NCBI RefSeq assembly: GCF_022378355.1
Contig: NZ_JAKMAJ010000003.1
Coordinates: forward strand, 186,001 to 250,000
Source: Brenneria bubanii
Lineage (GTDB): Bacteria; Pseudomonadota; Gammaproteobacteria; Enterobacterales; Enterobacteriaceae
Direction: 5' to 3'
Length of the DNA stretch: 64,000 bases
Made by a program: the position numbers and the translations under genes. Below, piece by piece: positions 28,018-36,850 of this stretch; position 1 is the stretch's first letter; each line of letters opens with the position of its first letter. The notes under the pieces were generated by a model. It was not told the DNA's origin. It saw only the letters and a program-made list of their open reading frames with translations, and ran no database searches.

Positions 28018-31000
28018 TTATTCCTGTTCCAGCCATAGCAGAGGATCGCCAGGGCTCACCTGACGCCCCGGCTGGCAAGCAATACGTTTAATCCGCCCCG
28101 ACTGCATGGCGCGGATCGTCAGTTCCATTTTCATGGCTTCGACAATAATCAGCGGCTGGCCGATCTCGACCCGATCGCCGCGTTTTACCAATACCTTCCA
28201 GATATTGCCGTTCATATCAGCGTTAATCCGTTGCGCGCCGTCCTCTTGGTTATCCGGCGATAGCGGCGGCTCATGCATCGGGACGTCCTCGTCCTTTTGC
28301 CAGCGCGCCGCCTCCGCAGCAAATGCCGTGGCCTGACGCTGACGGAATTCCGCGATGCTCGCCGCGTGCTGTGCCAGAAAATGCCGGTATTGGGCGAAGT
28401 CGAACTCACTCGATTCAATGTCGATCGTGGCGCGTCCTTCGCGGAAATCCTCACGCAGCCGATCCAACTCGAATTCGCTCACCGGGTAAAAACGGATCTG
28501 ATCGAAAAAATGCAGCAGCCAGGGTTGACCGGCGGCGAAGCGGTCGTTTTTGACGAATTTGTTCCAGATAGGCAGCGTGCGCCCCACCAGTTGATAGCCG
28601 CCCGGCGAGTCCATGCCGTAGATGCACATGTACATACCGCCGATCCCCACGCTGCCCTCGGCGGTGAACGTGCGCGCGGGATTGTATTTAGAGCTCAACA
28701 GGCGGTGACGCGGGTCGAGCGGCACCGCACAGGGGGCGCCAAGATAGACATCGCCCAGACCAAGGATCAGATAGCTGGCATTGAAAATGATGTCGCGCAC
28801 CGCGTCGCGGTTGGCCAGTCCGTTAATGCGCTGAATGAAGTCGACGTTGTTCGGCAGCCAGGGGGCATTCGGCCGCACGGTTTCTTGATAACGAGCCACC
28901 GACGCCAGCGTGCTGCTGTCCTCGAAAGCCATCGGCAGGTGAATGATGCGTGATGGCACGCTCATCTGGCGAACGTCGCCCAGCGTATTTTCCAGCGCCA
29001 GCAGCAGCGTCATCAACCGGCGCTGGCTGAGGGTCCGGCTGTCGTAGCGAACCTGCAGCGAACGAACGCCGGGAGAGAGCGCTTCGACGCCGGACTGATT
29101 GGCGTTACGCAGGGCAGTCATCAACCGATGGATACGTAACCGCAGCGCCAGATCCAATACGTTGTCGCCGTACTCGACCAGAATATTGTTGTCTCCCGCC
29201 TGACGATAAACCGCGGTTGGGGTCGTGGCGGTGGCGGCGATCGTCGCCAGTACGGCGCGCTTCTCCGCTGCCGGCGACGCGTCGTGAGCATCGGGCGGCG
29301 CCGAGGCGACGGCCAACCTTCTTATACTGTCGGCCTGAGCGATATCCAGCGCCAGCGCTTGATCAACCTCAAGCGGATGAAAACGAATGCGATCCCCCGG
29401 CTTCACCTGCCCGACTTTCCATAGCTCGGCTTTAGCGATGGTTACCGGACAAACGAAGCCTCCCAGACTGGGCCCGTCGCGGGTCAGGATCACCGGAAAA
29501 TCACCGGTAAAATTCACCGCGCCAACCGCGTAGACGCAGTCATGGACATTGGACGGATGCAGTCCGGCTTCGCCGCCGTTATCGCGCGCCCAGCCCGGTT
29601 TCGGCCCTATCAGCCGCACGCCCAGACGGTTGGAGTTATAATGAACCCGCCACTCGCTGGCAAAAAACGCATCAATCGCTTGCTGGGTAAAAAAGTCCGG
29701 CGCGCCGTGCGGCCCGTAAAGCACGCCGATGCGCCATTCATTGCCGTATGTCGGTATCAAGGCGTCATCGACCGGCCGGGGAGCGCAAACCGGCGGCGGC
29801 GTGGCGCAGGCCGCCAGCGCCGGCTGCGAGATAGCCAGCATATCGGCCACGCGCAGCGTTCTGCCGGCATGACCGCCGAACTGCCCCAGGGCGAACGTCG
29901 AGCGGCTGCCAAGATAGAGCGGCACATCGATACCGTTGCGCACCGCCAGGTAAGTCCGACAGCCGGACTGCGCCCGCCCCAGCGTCAGCGTCTGTCCGGC
30001 GTTGACGAACTGCGGCCGCCAGTAAGCGACGGCGGCGCCGTCAAGCTCGGCCGGACAGTTCGCGCCGGTCAGCGCAATCAGCGCATCGCAATGAAATCGC
30101 AGCGTTGGCCCCTGCAACGTAAACTCGAGGCCGGCGGCGACATCGGCATTGCCGACGATGCGATTTGCCAGGCGGAAAGCGAAGTCATCCATCGGACCGG
30201 AGGGCGGCACGCCGATATCCCAATAGCCGAGACGCCCGGGATAATCCTGCACGCTGCTCCAGGTTCCCGGCTCGACCACTTCGATGACGCTCGCCGCCGG
30301 CGTAAGGCGATCAAGCAGGCGCGTCCAGACATGTCCGTGGTGAAACGCGTCGGTGGCGACAATCTGGCGCAGGTAATCCAGGTTGGTGGCGATGCCGTGC
30401 AGCCGCGTTGCATTCAAGGCTTGCCGCATATCAGCCAGCGCCTGCGTTCGGCTTTCCGCATAAACGATCAGCTTGGCAATCAGCGGATCGTAATACGCGG
30501 AAACCTCCGTGCCGGTGCTGACCCAGCTATCCACCCGCACGCCTTGCGGAAAATAAACCTCCGTCAGTACGCCGGGACTGGGCTGAAACTGCCTCAGCGG
30601 ATCTTCGGCGTAAATCCGAACCTCAATCGCCGCGCCCTGCGGCGCCTGGGACAGACGCTGCCAATCGAGGGGCTCGTCGGCCGCCACTTGCAGCATACAG
30701 GCCACCAGATCGAGCCCGGTGACGCACTCCGTCACCGGATGCTCAACCTGCAGCCGGGTGTTCACTTCCAGGAAAAAGAATTCGTCGCGCTGCGCGTCAT
30801 AGATATACTCCACCGTCCCGGCGCTGCGGTAGCTGACCAACTGGCCCAGCTTAACGGCCGATGCCAGTAACGCGGCACGCGTGTGGGCGGGAAGGTGCGG
30901 CGCCGGCGTTTCCTCGACCACTTTCTGGTTGCGGCGTTGCAGCGAGCAGTCGCGCTCGCCCAGCGCCACCACCTTTCCCTTGCCGTCGCCGAAGATTTGC

Positions 31001-31629
31001 ACCTCCACATGGCGAGCGCGATCGATGCAGCGCTCAAGAAAAACGCCGGCGTCGTTGAAAAACTGCGTTCCCAGACGGCGTACGCTTTCCCAGGCGGCGC
31101 TCAGCGCATCGGCGTCGGCACAGCGGGTCAGACCGATGCCGCCGCCGCCGGCGGTGCTTTTCAACATGACCGGATAGCCAATATTGTCCGCCGCCGCCAG
31201 CGCGTCCTCCAACGAAGCCAGCAAGTCGCTGCCCGGCGTGACGGGTACCCCCGCCGCCGCCGCCAGCGCTCTGGCCCGGTGCTTCAGGCCAAACTCGCCG
31301 ATCTGTTGCGCGGTGGGGCCGACGAAGACGATTCCCGCTTGCGCGCAGGCGGCGGCAAACGGCAGGCTTTCCGACAGAAAACCATACCCCGGCCAAACTG
31401 CCTGCGCGCCCGTTTGTTGCGCGGCCGCGATTATTTTGTCGATACACAGGTAGCTATCGCCGGCCTTTTCACCGCCAATGGGGATGGCGATATCGGCATC
31501 CATGACATGCTGTGCGTTTTTATCCGCAGCGGAATAAACCGCGATGCTGGTAATGCCCAAACGCTGCAGGGTGCGGATGGCCCGACAGGCAATTTCACCG
31601 CGATTGGCGATCAGTACGCGGCTAAACAC
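28018..31629 (-). CDS. uca: Urea carboxylase (biotin-dependent)
   Basis: The 1203-residue enzyme converts urea, bicarbonate and ATP to allophanate. In order: biotin carboxylase domain (LIANRGEIACRAIRTL, GGGGIGLTRC, EVNTRLQVEHPVTE), two KipI/KipA-type carboxyltransferase regions (about 480-1080, with YTVE-like EPGTWSSVQDYPGR and YNSNRLGVRLIGP), and a biotinyl domain with VEAMKMEL, Lys1167. I chose the GTG at 31629 because GGGAG lies eight bases upstream and the protein then begins as relatives do; it overlaps the allophanate hydrolase gene by 8 nt. A guanidine carboxylase is possible, but no carboxyguanidine deiminase genes accompany it and a urea transporter does. Confidence 0.93.
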   Translation of the reverse strand: MFSRVLIANRGEIACRAIRTLQRLGITSIAVYSAADKNAQHVMDADIAIPIGGEKAGDSYLCIDKIIAAAQQTGAQAVWPGYGFLSESLPFAAACAQAGIVFVGPTAQQIGEFGLKHRARALAAAAGVPVTPGSDLLASLEDALAAADNIGYPVMLKSTAGGGGIGLTRCADADALSAAWESVRRLGTQFFNDAGVFLERCIDRARHVEVQIFGDGKGKVVALGERDCSLQRRNQKVVEETPAPHLPAHTRAALLASAVKLGQLVSYRSAGTVEYIYDAQRDEFFFLEVNTRLQVEHPVTECVTGLDLVACMLQVAADEPLDWQRLSQAPQGAAIEVRIYAEDPLRQFQPSPGVLTEVYFPQGVRVDSWVSTGTEVSAYYDPLIAKLIVYAESRTQALADMRQALNATRLHGIATNLDYLRQIVATDAFHHGHVWTRLLDRLTPAASVIEVVEPGTWSSVQDYPGRLGYWDIGVPPSGPMDDFAFRLANRIVGNADVAAGLEFTLQGPTLRFHCDALIALTGANCPAELDGAAVAYWRPQFVNAGQTLTLGRAQSGCRTYLAVRNGIDVPLYLGSRSTFALGQFGGHAGRTLRVADMLAISQPALAACATPPPVCAPRPVDDALIPTYGNEWRIGVLYGPHGAPDFFTQQAIDAFFASEWRVHYNSNRLGVRLIGPKPGWARDNGGEAGLHPSNVHDCVYAVGAVNFTGDFPVILTRDGPSLGGFVCPVTIAKAELWKVGQVKPGDRIRFHPLEVDQALALDIAQADSIRRLAVASAPPDAHDASPAAEKRAVLATIAATATTPTAVYRQAGDNNILVEYGDNVLDLALRLRIHRLMTALRNANQSGVEALSPGVRSLQVRYDSRTLSQRRLMTLLLALENTLGDVRQMSVPSRIIHLPMAFEDSSTLASVARYQETVRPNAPWLPNNVDFIQRINGLANRDAVRDIIFNASYLILGLGDVYLGAPCAVPLDPRHRLLSSKYNPARTFTAEGSVGIGGMYMCIYGMDSPGGYQLVGRTLPIWNKFVKNDRFAAGQPWLLHFFDQIRFYPVSEFELDRLREDFREGRATIDIESSEFDFAQYRHFLAQHAASIAEFRQRQATAFAAEAARWQKDEDVPMHEPPLSPDNQEDGAQRINADMNGNIWKVLVKRGDRVEIGQPLIIVEAMKMELTIRAMQSGRIKRIACQPGRQVSPGDPLLWLEQE

Positions 31630-33424
31630 GGGATATCTCCCGACCAGCCAGCCAATTGCGCCAACCGCCGAATGCGGTGATATCAACGGCATCGGTCAGC
31701 GCCGCCGGTTCACAAATAAATCCTTTCACCTGACGGCCATCCGCCAGCGTCAAGGTACCGATGCCCAACGGAGCCGGAATCTCCGCGACGAATTCGCCAA
31801 AACGCGCCAGCGGTATATCCCAAAGCTCAACCGTAATGGCCCTGCCCGCCGCCGCTTTCGCCAACGCGGGCTTCGCCGGCTGTGTATCGGCCAGCGCATA
31901 CAGGCGATAATCGCCGGCGGTTTGTGTCTCTTCAACCAAAACGGCATTGCGGTTGGTTAGCTGATGGTTAAGGGGCATGCCGCTCAGGTGGGCGCCGACC
32001 ACCGCCAGACGGATGTGCTGCGTGGACGGCGGCAACGGCTGAGGGCCGGCCGGTTGGACTTTGTCTAACGCCCCCAGCCTGATGGTCTGCCGTGACTGCC
32101 AACGCTGACCAAACGCCGCCAGCGCGCGGTCGTGCCAGGCGGGCGCAATGAGCGTAATGCCGGCCGGGATATCGTCGGCCCGGAATGGCCCAGGCAAGGC
32201 CAGCGCCGACAGATCCGCAAGATTGGTGAAATTGGTGTATACCCCGAGCTGCGAATTATAGCGAATCGGCTCCTGGGCAATTTCGGCGATAGTGTGAATG
32301 GTCGGCGTGGTCGGTACGACCAGCGCGTCAAACTGATTGAGCGTGTGTTGAATCCGGCGGGTTAATTGCGCGCGCAGGTATTCGGCGTTAAACGCGTCGA
32401 CCGCGCTGAAGCGCTCGCCGCTGGCAATGATGCGATACACGACCGGATCCATCTTTTCCGGGTGCAGCAGCATCTTGCCCACTGACGCGGTACGCTCCGC
32501 CACCCAGGGACCTTGATAAAGTTGCTCGGCAAGCTGCTCGAATGGCGTAAAGTCGATGGGATGCAGCGTCGCGCCCATATTTTTCAGCGTGTCGCAGGCG
32601 CTCTCCCATGCGCGCTGCGCCAGTTTGTCATTAAAAAAAATCGGCGTGGCGGGAACGGCAAAATGCGGTCGGACGGACAACGCGGCCGGCGCCAGCGCGG
32701 GGTTATGCCGCGAATAGGCGTCGCCGGCGTCATATCCCCCGGCGATCTCGGCAACCTGAAAAGCATCTTCAACGGTTAAGGCAAAAACGGAAATCGTGTC
32801 GTTCAAACGGCAGGCCGGCACCACGCCGCTGGCGGATAACCATCCTTTGGTCGGTTTTAATCCGACGACGTTATTGAAGGAGGCGGGAACCCGTCCCGAG
32901 CCCGCAGTGTCGGTTCCCAACGCAAAACCGACCAGTCCGCGCGCCAGAACGGATGCGGAGCCTGAACTTGAGCCGCCGCTGACGTATTGCGTGTTAAAGG
33001 TGTTGGCGACGGCGCCAAACGGCGAGCGGGTTCCGACCAAGCCGGTCGCGTATTGGTCAAGGTTGGTCTTCCCCATCGCCACCGCCCCCGCCGCCTTGAG
33101 TTTGGCGACGACCGCCGCATCCCGCTGCGCGACATAGGTGAAGTCCGGGCAGCCGGCGCTGGTCGGGCAGCCGGCGACATCGATATTGTCCTTTACCGCG
33201 AAGGGTACGCCAAACAGCGGCAGTGAAGCCGGATTCTCGGCATAGGCCGCCAGTAAGGGCGCTATTTGAGCGCGCAATTGCGCTGGGGTGATCAGGTAGA
33301 TCCAGGCGGGATCGGCGGTGGAAAGCTGCGCCAGCAAATTTGCCAATGTTTCGCCGACCCGGCCAGCGTGTTGCTGGTGGTAGCGTGTCCACTCCTGAAG
33401 AGTCAACCCTGACATTGGCGGCAT
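31622..33424 (-). CDS. atzF: Allophanate hydrolase
   Basis: The 600-residue amidase-signature enzyme splits allophanate to two ammonia and two CO2, completing urea breakdown without urease. The Ser-cisSer-Lys triad is readable: PFAVKDNIDVAGCPTSAG near residue 87, SGGSSSGSASVLA near 150, and TDTAGSGRVPASFNNVVGLKPTKG near 175. A C-terminal domain of about 140 residues (LAVVGAHLSGMPLNHQLTNR onwards) is the AtzF-type second domain. It is the first gene of the operon. No Shine-Dalgarno is visible before either possible ATG (33424 or 33415). Confidence 0.93.
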   Translation of the reverse strand: MPPMSGLTLQEWTRYHQQHAGRVGETLANLLAQLSTADPAWIYLITPAQLRAQIAPLLAAYAENPASLPLFGVPFAVKDNIDVAGCPTSAGCPDFTYVAQRDAAVVAKLKAAGAVAMGKTNLDQYATGLVGTRSPFGAVANTFNTQYVSGGSSSGSASVLARGLVGFALGTDTAGSGRVPASFNNVVGLKPTKGWLSASGVVPACRLNDTISVFALTVEDAFQVAEIAGGYDAGDAYSRHNPALAPAALSVRPHFAVPATPIFFNDKLAQRAWESACDTLKNMGATLHPIDFTPFEQLAEQLYQGPWVAERTASVGKMLLHPEKMDPVVYRIIASGERFSAVDAFNAEYLRAQLTRRIQHTLNQFDALVVPTTPTIHTIAEIAQEPIRYNSQLGVYTNFTNLADLSALALPGPFRADDIPAGITLIAPAWHDRALAAFGQRWQSRQTIRLGALDKVQPAGPQPLPPSTQHIRLAVVGAHLSGMPLNHQLTNRNAVLVEETQTAGDYRLYALADTQPAKPALAKAAAGRAITVELWDIPLARFGEFVAEIPAPLGIGTLTLADGRQVKGFICEPAALTDAVDITAFGGWRNWLAGREISRV

Positions 33425-33438
33425 AATTTGAATCCCAT

Positions 33439-33450
33439 CTAGTATACAAG
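33439..33450. promoter_or_regulatory. Candidate GntR operator before the urea operon
   Basis: CTAGTATACAAG (33439-33450) is palindromic in 10 of 12 positions around GTATAC, a common core for FCD-type GntR regulators. It lies just downstream of the candidate promoter and 15 bp before atzF. Two direct copies of TTGAATCC flank it at 33428-33435 and 33452-33459. Confidence 0.5.
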
Positions 33451-33464
33451 ATTGAATCCATGAA

Positions 33465-33480
33465 AGCCAAAATCATGCCA
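33465..33480 (-). promoter_or_regulatory. Candidate sigma-54 promoter of the urea operon
   Basis: On the minus strand TGGCATGATTTTGGCT has GG and GC dinucleotides with the correct 12-base offset. The -24 element TGGCAT is strong; the -12 element TGGC has one mismatch to TTGC. Predicted start is near 33454, about 30 bp before atzF. Confidence 0.55.
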
Positions 33481-33542
33481 GTTTTTTAATTTATTGATCT
33501 TATTATTTTTATTCTATTTTACGATCAGGATATTCATTGGTA

Positions 33543-33580
33543 TGCACGAAGAATGGGCAGTGTTGCGCCATTGTGGAGCA
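33543..33580. promoter_or_regulatory. Two tandem NtrC-like sites upstream of the urea operon
   Basis: Compared with TGCACC-N5-GGTGCA, the site at 33564-33580 (TGCGCC-N5-GGAGCA) matches 10 of 12 positions. The site at 33543-33559 (TGCACG-N5-TGGGCA) matches 9 of 12. Their centres are 21 bp apart, two helical turns, and about 97 and 118 bp upstream of the predicted start. This is the usual NtrC enhancer geometry. Confidence 0.45.
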
Positions 33581-33630
33581 GGACAGGCCGCCAGGAAAAG
33601 CGCCGTCACGGCGCGCGTGAGCAAAATCGT

Positions 33631-34020
33631 TTACATCCCGCTTGACGGGGAAACAAACAGGTTGGCACTGAGAAAATCGATAAAGGCGCGCAGTTTTGGC
33701 GTCATATAACGTCCTGAGGGCCAGACGACGTGTAGACTGACCGTGCGTTCGACGTAATCTTCCAATACCCGGCGCAAGCGGCCGGCGGCTACGGAAAAGT
33801 CGGGCAGACAGGCAATCCCCAAACCGCGCAGCGCGAAACACACCCGGGTTTCAATATTATTGCAGACCATGGAGATGGGAATATGCAGCTCACTTTCCTT
33901 AGCCAGAGGCCAGGTTTCCAGCTTTCCGCTATTGGGAAAACGATAATGCAGGCAGGAATGCTGCGCCAGATCGACCGGCTGCTGCGGGATGCCCGCCCGC
34001 GCGAGATGAGCGCAGGCGCA
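33631..34020 (-). pseudogene. LysR regulator remnant (C-terminal part only)
   Basis: The frame from about 34020 to 33631 encodes the last 125 or so residues of a LysR effector domain. It has LARAGIPQQPVDLAQHSCLHYRF, then GKLETWPLAKES, LRGLGIACLPDFSVAAGRLRRVLEDY, LHVVWPSGRYMTPKLRAFIDFL and a normal end. Upstream of that the frame gives sequence unlike LysR, and no helix-turn-helix is found in any frame. The gene has therefore lost its 5' half by deletion or rearrangement. Confidence 0.75.
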
Positions 34021-34146
34021 GCCGGTATTCCCTGGATATTGGTGGCGCTGTTGATTGCCGGCTGGGTCATCGCATTGCTGGCCGATGAATATGGCTTCAA
34101 ACCGGGCACAAGAGGGACAATCATCCGGGGAGCCGGCAGAGAATAA
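34003..34146 (+). pseudogene. Possible 3' remnant of a membrane protein gene
   Basis: On the plus strand, opposite the point where LysR similarity ends, a short frame reads GIPWILVALLIAGWVIALLADEYGF followed by a basic tail and stop (ends 34146). It looks like one transmembrane helix plus a C-terminus, with good codon usage. It has no start of its own with a ribosome-binding site. It may be the tail of a deleted transporter gene; this is tentative. Confidence 0.25.
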
Positions 34147-34296
34147 TGCTCCGCTTCTACGTACTTCGCGCCAAAAGCGTGTCATTCAGTTAAGCAGTAT
34201 CTCGAAATGTATCCTGTAATAAATTCATCATAAATGGGGGCTACTTTGAAAAAAACGCATTTCCCCCTGTTTATAACGACGAAAAAGGAGCGCCTT

Positions 34297-35574
34297 ATGC
34301 GCTACAACAAACCCGTAATAACGGTGCTCGGCAGCGTTCTGATGATGAATTCGGCCTGGTCGATGCCGCAGAGCGAACAGAGTAAAGATATTGGCGCAAT
34401 CGTGGATACCACCACGCCGGCGAGTAAAAGTCGTCCGTTCACGGAACTGGAATTGAATATACAGACGGCGTTGCGTCAGGCTTTGCAGGGTGATGCCCCT
34501 TCCCTGACGCGACCGCGGCTGGAAACCGCCAAACAGAGCGCTCAGGTTGCCGATACTCAATGGCTGCGCGCCAGCGGCTATGACTTTGCCGAAAAGAAAA
34601 ACCAGCAGGCGGATATAGACATTCTCGGCGCTTTTTCACAGCTGCCTGCCGATGTTTTACAGCAGAATCTGGCGACCGTAACGCAGATTAACCGCGACGC
34701 TACGCAGGGCCAACGCGAGCAGGCGTTAGCCGATGCGGAAGGCATCAGCTATCTCTATTTTCTGGCCGATGCGCTGGGCCCGCGCCTCGGCGGCGCTTTT
34801 ATCAATGCTTACAATAAAGGCGAGCTGAATAAAGCCGCGGCGTTAATTAAAGCGTCAGAAGTCAGTACTTCCGCCTCCAAGGCGCATTTTAACTATCCTC
34901 GACCTTTCCTGCAGCCCGGCAACACCATTCATCTGGTGGCGGACAGCGTGGTGATAAAGGATAACAAGCCGTACAGCGCCACGGGCGGCGCCTTCCCCAG
35001 CGGCCACACCAACACCGGTTATACCGACGCATTATTGCTGGCTGAAATGCTGCCGGAGCGTTTTGTTCCGCTGATCGACCGGGGCGCTCGCTACGGTTTT
35101 TCCCGCGTGGTGTTGGGCGTGCACTATCCGCTTGATGTCATCGGTTCCAGAATGGTCGTGGAACGCAACGTGGCCAACTATCTTAACGATCCCCAGTATC
35201 GTCAGCTCTTTGAACAGGCGAAAACACAGTTGCGCAGCGCATTGGAAAAAGAGTGTGGTTCAACGCTGTCAGCCTGCGCGAAAAGCCAGGGCCGCGACGA
35301 CCCCTATACCGATCCGGCGATGGCAACTTTCTACCGCTTCACGATGACATACGGTTTGCCGGCACAGCATAAAGACGTTTCGCCGCTTAAGGATCCACAG
35401 GGCGCAGAGGTGCTGCTTGAGGCGCCGTTGCCTCAGTTATCTGCCGCGCAGCGTAAAAATTTGCTGGTTAAAACTGCCTATGCCGGAGGCTATCCGCTGT
35501 CTGGATCCGCCGAACAAAGTTTCTGGCACCGTCTGAACCTGCACGACGCGGTTTATCAGGGGACGACGCACTGA
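34297..35574 (+). CDS. PAP2-family periplasmic acid phosphatase
   Basis: The 425-residue protein begins with a signal peptide (cleavage near SAWSMPQ). The three PAP2 motifs are present: KAHFNYPRP near residue 194, GAFPSGHTNTGY near 232, and SRVVLGVHYPLDVIGS near 269. These are the residues that bind and transfer phosphate in class A acid phosphatases, but the protein is longer than PhoN (about 250 residues) at both ends. The ATG at 34297 is preceded by AAGGAG. It probably dephosphorylates organic phosphates in the periplasm. It stands alone. Confidence 0.88.
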   Translation: MRYNKPVITVLGSVLMMNSAWSMPQSEQSKDIGAIVDTTTPASKSRPFTELELNIQTALRQALQGDAPSLTRPRLETAKQSAQVADTQWLRASGYDFAEKKNQQADIDILGAFSQLPADVLQQNLATVTQINRDATQGQREQALADAEGISYLYFLADALGPRLGGAFINAYNKGELNKAAALIKASEVSTSASKAHFNYPRPFLQPGNTIHLVADSVVIKDNKPYSATGGAFPSGHTNTGYTDALLLAEMLPERFVPLIDRGARYGFSRVVLGVHYPLDVIGSRMVVERNVANYLNDPQYRQLFEQAKTQLRSALEKECGSTLSACAKSQGRDDPYTDPAMATFYRFTMTYGLPAQHKDVSPLKDPQGAEVLLEAPLPQLSAAQRKNLLVKTAYAGGYPLSGSAEQSFWHRLNLHDAVYQGTTH

Positions 35575-35621
35575 TACCCGTAATGGGTGTTGCAAGAAAA
35601 GCGTCGGCCTAAGAGAAATAC

Positions 35622-35652
35622 GGGATGAGCTTGCTGTTACGCGCCTCATCCC
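35622..35652. terminator. Hairpin after the PAP2 phosphatase gene
   Basis: GGGATGAG (35622-35629) pairs perfectly with CTCATCCC (35645-35652), about 50 bp after the stop codon, between converging genes. There is no T-run. Confidence 0.45.
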
Positions 35653-35669
35653 ATTGTAACCGGCGCCGC

Positions 35670-35750
35670 TCATTGCGTCGCCTGAACGTTACTCCTTACC
35701 CCGCCATGACTCATCTGAATCCGCCAGCGCCGCGGCACAACCAGCAGCAT
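35670..35750 (-). other. Short frame after the kinase gene, possible gene remnant
   Basis: A 26-codon frame (begins MLLVVPRRWRIQM, ends VQATQ) lies directly after the phosphotransferase gene. Read upstream, the frame has a short hydrophobic lead-in, as in the tail of a membrane protein. It may be chance; no ribosome-binding site is visible. Confidence 0.2.
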
Positions 35751-35752
35751 CG

Positions 35753-36817
35753 TCAAGATGAGGCTATCGGTTGTTGACAAGCCTGCAGTAGCCTGGCGTG
35801 ACATTGTTCGTATGTGTAATCCGCCAATCGCATCAGACCTAGCCAGCATGTCGACTGGTTGCGCAGCAGATAATCACGGTTTTCAGGATATAACGACGAT
35901 CGCCACTGCGGAATGGTTATGCCTAATGCCATACGCGTCGCTATCAGATCAGGAAGTAATGCGATCTCTTCGGTTTCCAGCGGCAGTTGATGATGATAGG
36001 CGGCCAGAAACGGCACCACGAATGCCAGCGGATCGTCCTCGCCACTGATTTGGTAAGCCAGCGCCGTGGCCAGCTCGGCAATCAGCGGCGCGTGCAGCGC
36101 ATCGCCAAAATCAATGATCCCCGCGACCTGCCGCGGATTATCCAACGCGACCAATGCATTATGCGGATTAAGATCGTTATGGATGGTTTGCTGACGCAGC
36201 GTTTTTAACCGCGGCGCCACGAACTGGTCGTAACGGTCGAAAATACGTTCGATGTGCGGCCGTTGCCGGGGGTCGACAAAGGTCAGATAAGGCCGTGTCT
36301 GCTCTGCCCGGCTGATATCCCATAATAACGGACGAGACGCGGCGGGATGCGAAAAATGCTGTAACGCCAGATCCAACTGCGCCAGGTTTTTCCCCAACCC
36401 CGCCATCAGTTCAACCGACGGCGGCACTTTATGCTGCGGCATCCCGTCCAGATAGCTCATCAGACGGATCCGCAGGGAAACGCCGTTAACCTCAACCAGC
36501 GGCTCCGCCAGTTGGCTCTGGGTGATAACGATTCGCGGAACGCACAATGCCGGCGCCTGTTGGGCGATATGCAACAATAAACTGGTCTGAAAGTGGCTGA
36601 CCTCGGCAGGTTCAGCCGTATTAATGACCTTGAGCATATAACGACGTTCCGCCGTGACCGTCAGACAGAAGTTTAGATCGCGCTCACCCTGCAACAATTC
36701 GATATGTCCACGCAGCCCGTATAAACGCCAGGCGATATCTTCCGCCTGACGGCAGGAAACCTGAGGTACTGACTGCGCCATCAAATCGTCGGCAAGCGCT
36801 GTTTTTTGCTGGTTCAT
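35753..36817 (-). CDS. Phosphotransferase of the APH/choline kinase fold
   Basis: The 354-residue protein has the kinase-like fold of aminoglycoside, homoserine and hydroxylysine kinases. The nucleotide-binding lysine is in YMLKVIN near residue 60, the catalytic loop is TIHNDLNPHNALV near 212, and the metal-binding loop is IIDFGDALHAPL near 234. It is the last gene of the polyamine-transport transcript. Related kinases occur beside class-III aminotransferases and phosphorylate amino alcohols or hydroxy amino acids (for example hydroxylysine). The substrate here is unknown but is probably an amine taken up by the transporter. Confidence 0.8.
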   Translation of the reverse strand: MNQQKTALADDLMAQSVPQVSCRQAEDIAWRLYGLRGHIELLQGERDLNFCLTVTAERRYMLKVINTAEPAEVSHFQTSLLLHIAQQAPALCVPRIVITQSQLAEPLVEVNGVSLRIRLMSYLDGMPQHKVPPSVELMAGLGKNLAQLDLALQHFSHPAASRPLLWDISRAEQTRPYLTFVDPRQRPHIERIFDRYDQFVAPRLKTLRQQTIHNDLNPHNALVALDNPRQVAGIIDFGDALHAPLIAELATALAYQISGEDDPLAFVVPFLAAYHHQLPLETEEIALLPDLIATRMALGITIPQWRSSLYPENRDYLLRNQSTCWLGLMRLADYTYEQCHARLLQACQQPIASS

Positions 36818-36850
36818 TGGCGATACCTCTTATCCGTCATGCTCGCCTGG

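Noticed and set aside
29542-30870. 442-codon open frame antisense to urea carboxylase
   Set aside because: Arginine- and glutamine-rich translation with no domain; a by-product of GC-biased codons in the real gene.
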